Both the position numbers and the translations under genes were made by a program. Below the pieces are notes generated by a model, which worked only from the letters and a program-made list of their open reading frames with translations, made no database searches and was not told where the DNA came from. Positions 61,641 through 64,000 of a stretch of DNA of 64,000 bases are shown piece after piece (the stretch's first letter is position 1; each line of letters opens with the position of its first letter). The stretch covers positions 868,001-932,000 of the forward strand of contig NZ_BIFR01000002.1 of NCBI RefSeq assembly GCF_003967535.1. The letters are read 5' to 3'. This stretch comes from Tengunoibacter tsumagoiensis. GTDB lineage: Bacteria; Chloroflexota; Ktedonobacteria; Ktedonobacterales; Ktedonobacteraceae.

Positions 61641-64000
61641 CTATAGATGTGATTTTCCTTTGTCATCCTGTGTCAATAAGATTTTTCCCACGATGAGGCG
61701 CTCCTTCAGGCCGACTAAATTATCCTGCTGGTGCCAGATTGCAGCGCGGGAAAGAACACGGCTCATATCTTGAAATGAGGCAGCTGCAATCCAACTGGCT
61801 GTATGCAAAACGGTATTCGTCAGTCCAAGCAGGTGTGGTTGGGCCACTGGTGGCTGACCACCTTGTGCTAGAACGGAGGCGACACACTGTAAGAAGGTAA
61901 AGCGGTCAATAATCGAACCAGGGAGGAGGTCGGTGTCTCCGGCATCACAGACGAGCACATGTCTCAGCATTTGTCGAACAATGACCTCGATATGTTTATC
62001 ATGAATCACTGCACCAGTCCCTCGATAGACCTTTTGTATCTCCTGAATAAGGTAGCGTTGTGTCATGTCTTGTCCAAGAAGTTGGAGGATATCGTGAGGA
62101 TTGAGTGGTCCTTCGACAAGGGGGGTTCCTCTTTCTATACTTTGTCCTTCTTGAACGACTATCTTTCGCCTGAATGGAATAGTTGTGATCCATTCTGCTG
62201 GTTCCTGGCTGTTTGTTGAGGTAAAGTGAATATGATATCCTCCTGTCTGTGGCTCTGTCTCGATCTGTTTTACGATGCCACTTCTTTCTGCCATTGGAGC
62301 TGCTTGAGTTGGAGGATGCACTTCAAAGAGATCATTGACCCGAGGTAAGCCTAAGGTAATGTCAGATGCATTGTTGGCGATTCCACCTGAATGAAATGTT
62401 CTCATTGTCAATTGTGTTCCAGGTTCTCCAATAGCCTGTCCTGCCAGGACTCCAACGGCGACTCCCAATCGGATGAGTTTTCCTGTTGCCAGATCTGTGC
62501 CGTAGCAGGTCTGACAGATCCCATAGGGAGCCTGACAATAGAATGGAGAGCGAACACGTATATGCTCAATACCGCTTTGCAGGAGGGTATCAACCAGGTG
62601 TTCATCGAGGAGGGTACCAGCAGCAACATTGCCAGTGTGCTCTGCCAGAACTCTTCCGATCATTCTGCTGCGCATCGTTGGAAGTCCCATGCGGTGGGAT
62701 TCTTCATGCGTAATAAGCAGGCCTTCTCTCGTCTGGCAGTCTCTCTGGGTGACAATCACTTCCATACCAGCTTCGACAAGACGGCGCGTCAGGTATCCGC
62801 TCATGGCTGTATTGAGACTTCTATCCATGAAACCCTTTCGAGCTCCAGATGCTGCAATGAAAATTTCCCAGACAAGTAAGCCGAGGCGATAGTTCGAGAG
62901 AACAGGAATAGGAAGAATTTTGCCTGAAGGGCTCGCCATGAGTCCACGAATTCCACTCAGCTGACGGATTTGCTGGAACTTCGCCTTTGTTGCTCCTGAT
63001 TTGACAATGGTCATGATGGTTCCAAAGGGGTCGAGGACATCTTTGAGCTTTCCACTAATCTCTTCAGTAATCTGCGTCCAAATCTCAATAGTCTGGCGGT
63101 ACCATTCATCATAAGTCATTTCACCAGTCTTATAGAGTAGATCACCTTCACTCACTTGCTTCCGACCCTTTGCGATCAGCGTTTCTCTTTCTGGGGGAAT
63201 TTTAATATCACTGATGGCGAAACTTATCCCACTTTTCGTTGCATAGTGGTAGCCAATCCGTTTGATTTCATCCAGCAGGTGAATAGTGTCCTCATCCTTC
63301 CCTGTTGAGATACACTCTGCAAGAAGCGCTTTGAGTGTGTCTTTCGTCATTGGATAGTTGCGATACCCAAGTTGCGCAGGTAGGATATCATTGAAGAGCA
63401 CTCGTCCAATGGTGGTTTCAACACGTCCATGCGCTGGATGCGTTGGTTCTGCTGGTGGTGGAGCAGTATAGACAAACATATCACCAATCCGCACCTGGAT
63501 TTGTGTATGGAGATCGATGTGCCCCGCCGTATAGGCAAGTCGTGCCTCGTTTCTATCGGTGTAGACATGCCTGCCCTTTTTTGAATCTGGCCGATCCTCT
63601 GTGAGATAAAAACAACCCAGTACAATCTCCTGACTTGGAGAGATTGACGGTTCGCCAGAGGCAGGATGACGTACGTTCCTGGTCGAGAGGAGGAGCCGAT
63701 GAGCCTCCTCCTGAGCTCTTTGGGAGAGTGGGAGGTGAACTGCCATCTGATCGCCATCGAAGTCCGCATTGAATGCTGAACAGACAAGAGGATGCAGTTG
63801 AATAGCTTTCCCTTCAATCAAACGAGGATGAAATGCCTGAATGCTTAAACGGTGTAAGGTTGGTGCGCGATTGAGGAGAACAACACGTTCGAAAAGGACT
63901 TCGTCGAGGACATCCCAGATCAGCCCATCGCGCTGTTCCACCATGCGTTTTGCCTCTTTTGGGCTGCGGGCATACTGATGGTCCAGGAGCTTCCCAATGA
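61641..64000 (-). CDS. RNA polymerase beta-prime (RpoC-like), divergent; 5' end outside window
   Basis: About 786 codons are present and the frame is open to base 64000. NRAPTLHRLSIQAF and FNADFDGDQMAVHLPLSQRA (catalytic Mg triad) are intact. The bridge helix reads GARKGFMDRSLNTAMSGYL where housekeeping RpoC has a form like GARKGLADTALKTANSGYL; the F-loop reads SNYRLGL against ANFREGL. Zn-site Cys (RDC, FYC, GICQTC) and the trigger loop (QLTMRTFHSGG) are kept. The C-terminus LLGLTNTVLHTASWIAAASF is also divergent and ends soon after GLKERLIVGKILL. Probably a second, specialised beta-prime rather than the housekeeping copy. Confidence 0.9.
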   Translation of the reverse strand, partial: IGKLLDHQYARSPKEAKRMVEQRDGLIWDVLDEVLFERVVLLNRAPTLHRLSIQAFHPRLIEGKAIQLHPLVCSAFNADFDGDQMAVHLPLSQRAQEEAHRLLLSTRNVRHPASGEPSISPSQEIVLGCFYLTEDRPDSKKGRHVYTDRNEARLAYTAGHIDLHTQIQVRIGDMFVYTAPPPAEPTHPAHGRVETTIGRVLFNDILPAQLGYRNYPMTKDTLKALLAECISTGKDEDTIHLLDEIKRIGYHYATKSGISFAISDIKIPPERETLIAKGRKQVSEGDLLYKTGEMTYDEWYRQTIEIWTQITEEISGKLKDVLDPFGTIMTIVKSGATKAKFQQIRQLSGIRGLMASPSGKILPIPVLSNYRLGLLVWEIFIAASGARKGFMDRSLNTAMSGYLTRRLVEAGMEVIVTQRDCQTREGLLITHEESHRMGLPTMRSRMIGRVLAEHTGNVAAGTLLDEHLVDTLLQSGIEHIRVRSPFYCQAPYGICQTCYGTDLATGKLIRLGVAVGVLAGQAIGEPGTQLTMRTFHSGGIANNASDITLGLPRVNDLFEVHPPTQAAPMAERSGIVKQIETEPQTGGYHIHFTSTNSQEPAEWITTIPFRRKIVVQEGQSIERGTPLVEGPLNPHDILQLLGQDMTQRYLIQEIQKVYRGTGAVIHDKHIEVIVRQMLRHVLVCDAGDTDLLPGSIIDRFTFLQCVASVLAQGGQPPVAQPHLLGLTNTVLHTASWIAAASFQDMSRVLSRAAIWHQQDNLVGLKERLIVGKILLTQDDKGKSHL

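Noticed and set aside
61641..64000. Calling this the housekeeping rpoC
   Set aside because: Divergent bridge helix and F-loop and unusual neighbours argue against it, though only the missing flank can settle it.

Overview
The window is bacterial. The mix of protein families suggests a Ktedonobacteria-like member of the Chloroflexota: a 1079-residue MalT-type LuxR regulator, an XRE/NB-ARC/TPR regulator, three LLM flavin oxidoreductases, a receiver-thioredoxin reductase fusion, an MmyB-type regulator, several aminoglycoside-phosphotransferase relatives and many insertion sequences. This placement is inferred from protein style only. No rRNA or tRNA gene was seen.

Layout. 0-5.6 kb: a metallophosphoesterase cut by the left edge, NUDIX, GNAT and DmpA-type peptidase genes, a short IS200/IS605-type remnant, and a winged-helix regulator coupled to a membrane protein. 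5.6-8.5 kb: remnants (ABC ATPase, nucleotidyltransferase) and a HEAT-repeat protein. 8.8-18.6 kb: a minus-strand series of small stress or metabolic genes (VOC, truncated hemoglobin, DoxX, YCII, AhpD-like) next to the LuxR regulator and the NB-ARC/TPR regulator, which carries an unusual zinc-ribbon/HTH tail. 18.9-23.8 kb: SDR, alpha/beta hydrolase, pentapeptide membrane protein and receiver-TrxR fusion. 23.8-27 kb: a graveyard of decayed genes (aldo/keto reductase, hydrolase, phosphotransferase, zinc ribbon, EamA). 27-33.4 kb: three LLM oxidoreductases, an MmyB-like regulator, a truncated GNAT and a phosphotransferase.

34-43.5 kb is an accessory island of mostly membrane-anchored proteins: a Rossmann-like/TM protein, a TM-lipoyl-like protein, a DMT transporter with a winged-helix tail, a class I amidotransferase fold without its catalytic Cys, a protein reading as ubiquitin-like/TM/WD40, and a SUKH (SMI1/KNR4) protein. 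43.5-52.1 kb is an insertion-sequence nest: a broken IS701, an IS3 remnant abutted by IS21, and an ISL3 element inserted in the right end of IS21 with a perfect 8-bp target duplication. The nest is bracketed by two copies of a ~790-bp segment of the island, and a decayed three-repeat CRISPR remnant lies just beyond it.

52-57 kb holds a DUF3592-like protein, a peptidase S51 remnant, an XRE-TPR regulator divergent from a small operon with a degenerate receiver, a group II intron remnant and an orphan DarG-like macrodomain. 57.4-64 kb is a minus-strand gene series that begins off the right edge with a divergent RNA polymerase beta-prime (RpoC-like) gene, followed by a two-TM protein, an overlapping PD-(D/E)XK nuclease-like protein and a TM-anchored secreted-domain protein. 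This RpoC-like gene in non-housekeeping surroundings, together with the 34-43 kb island, is the best candidate for something undescribed.
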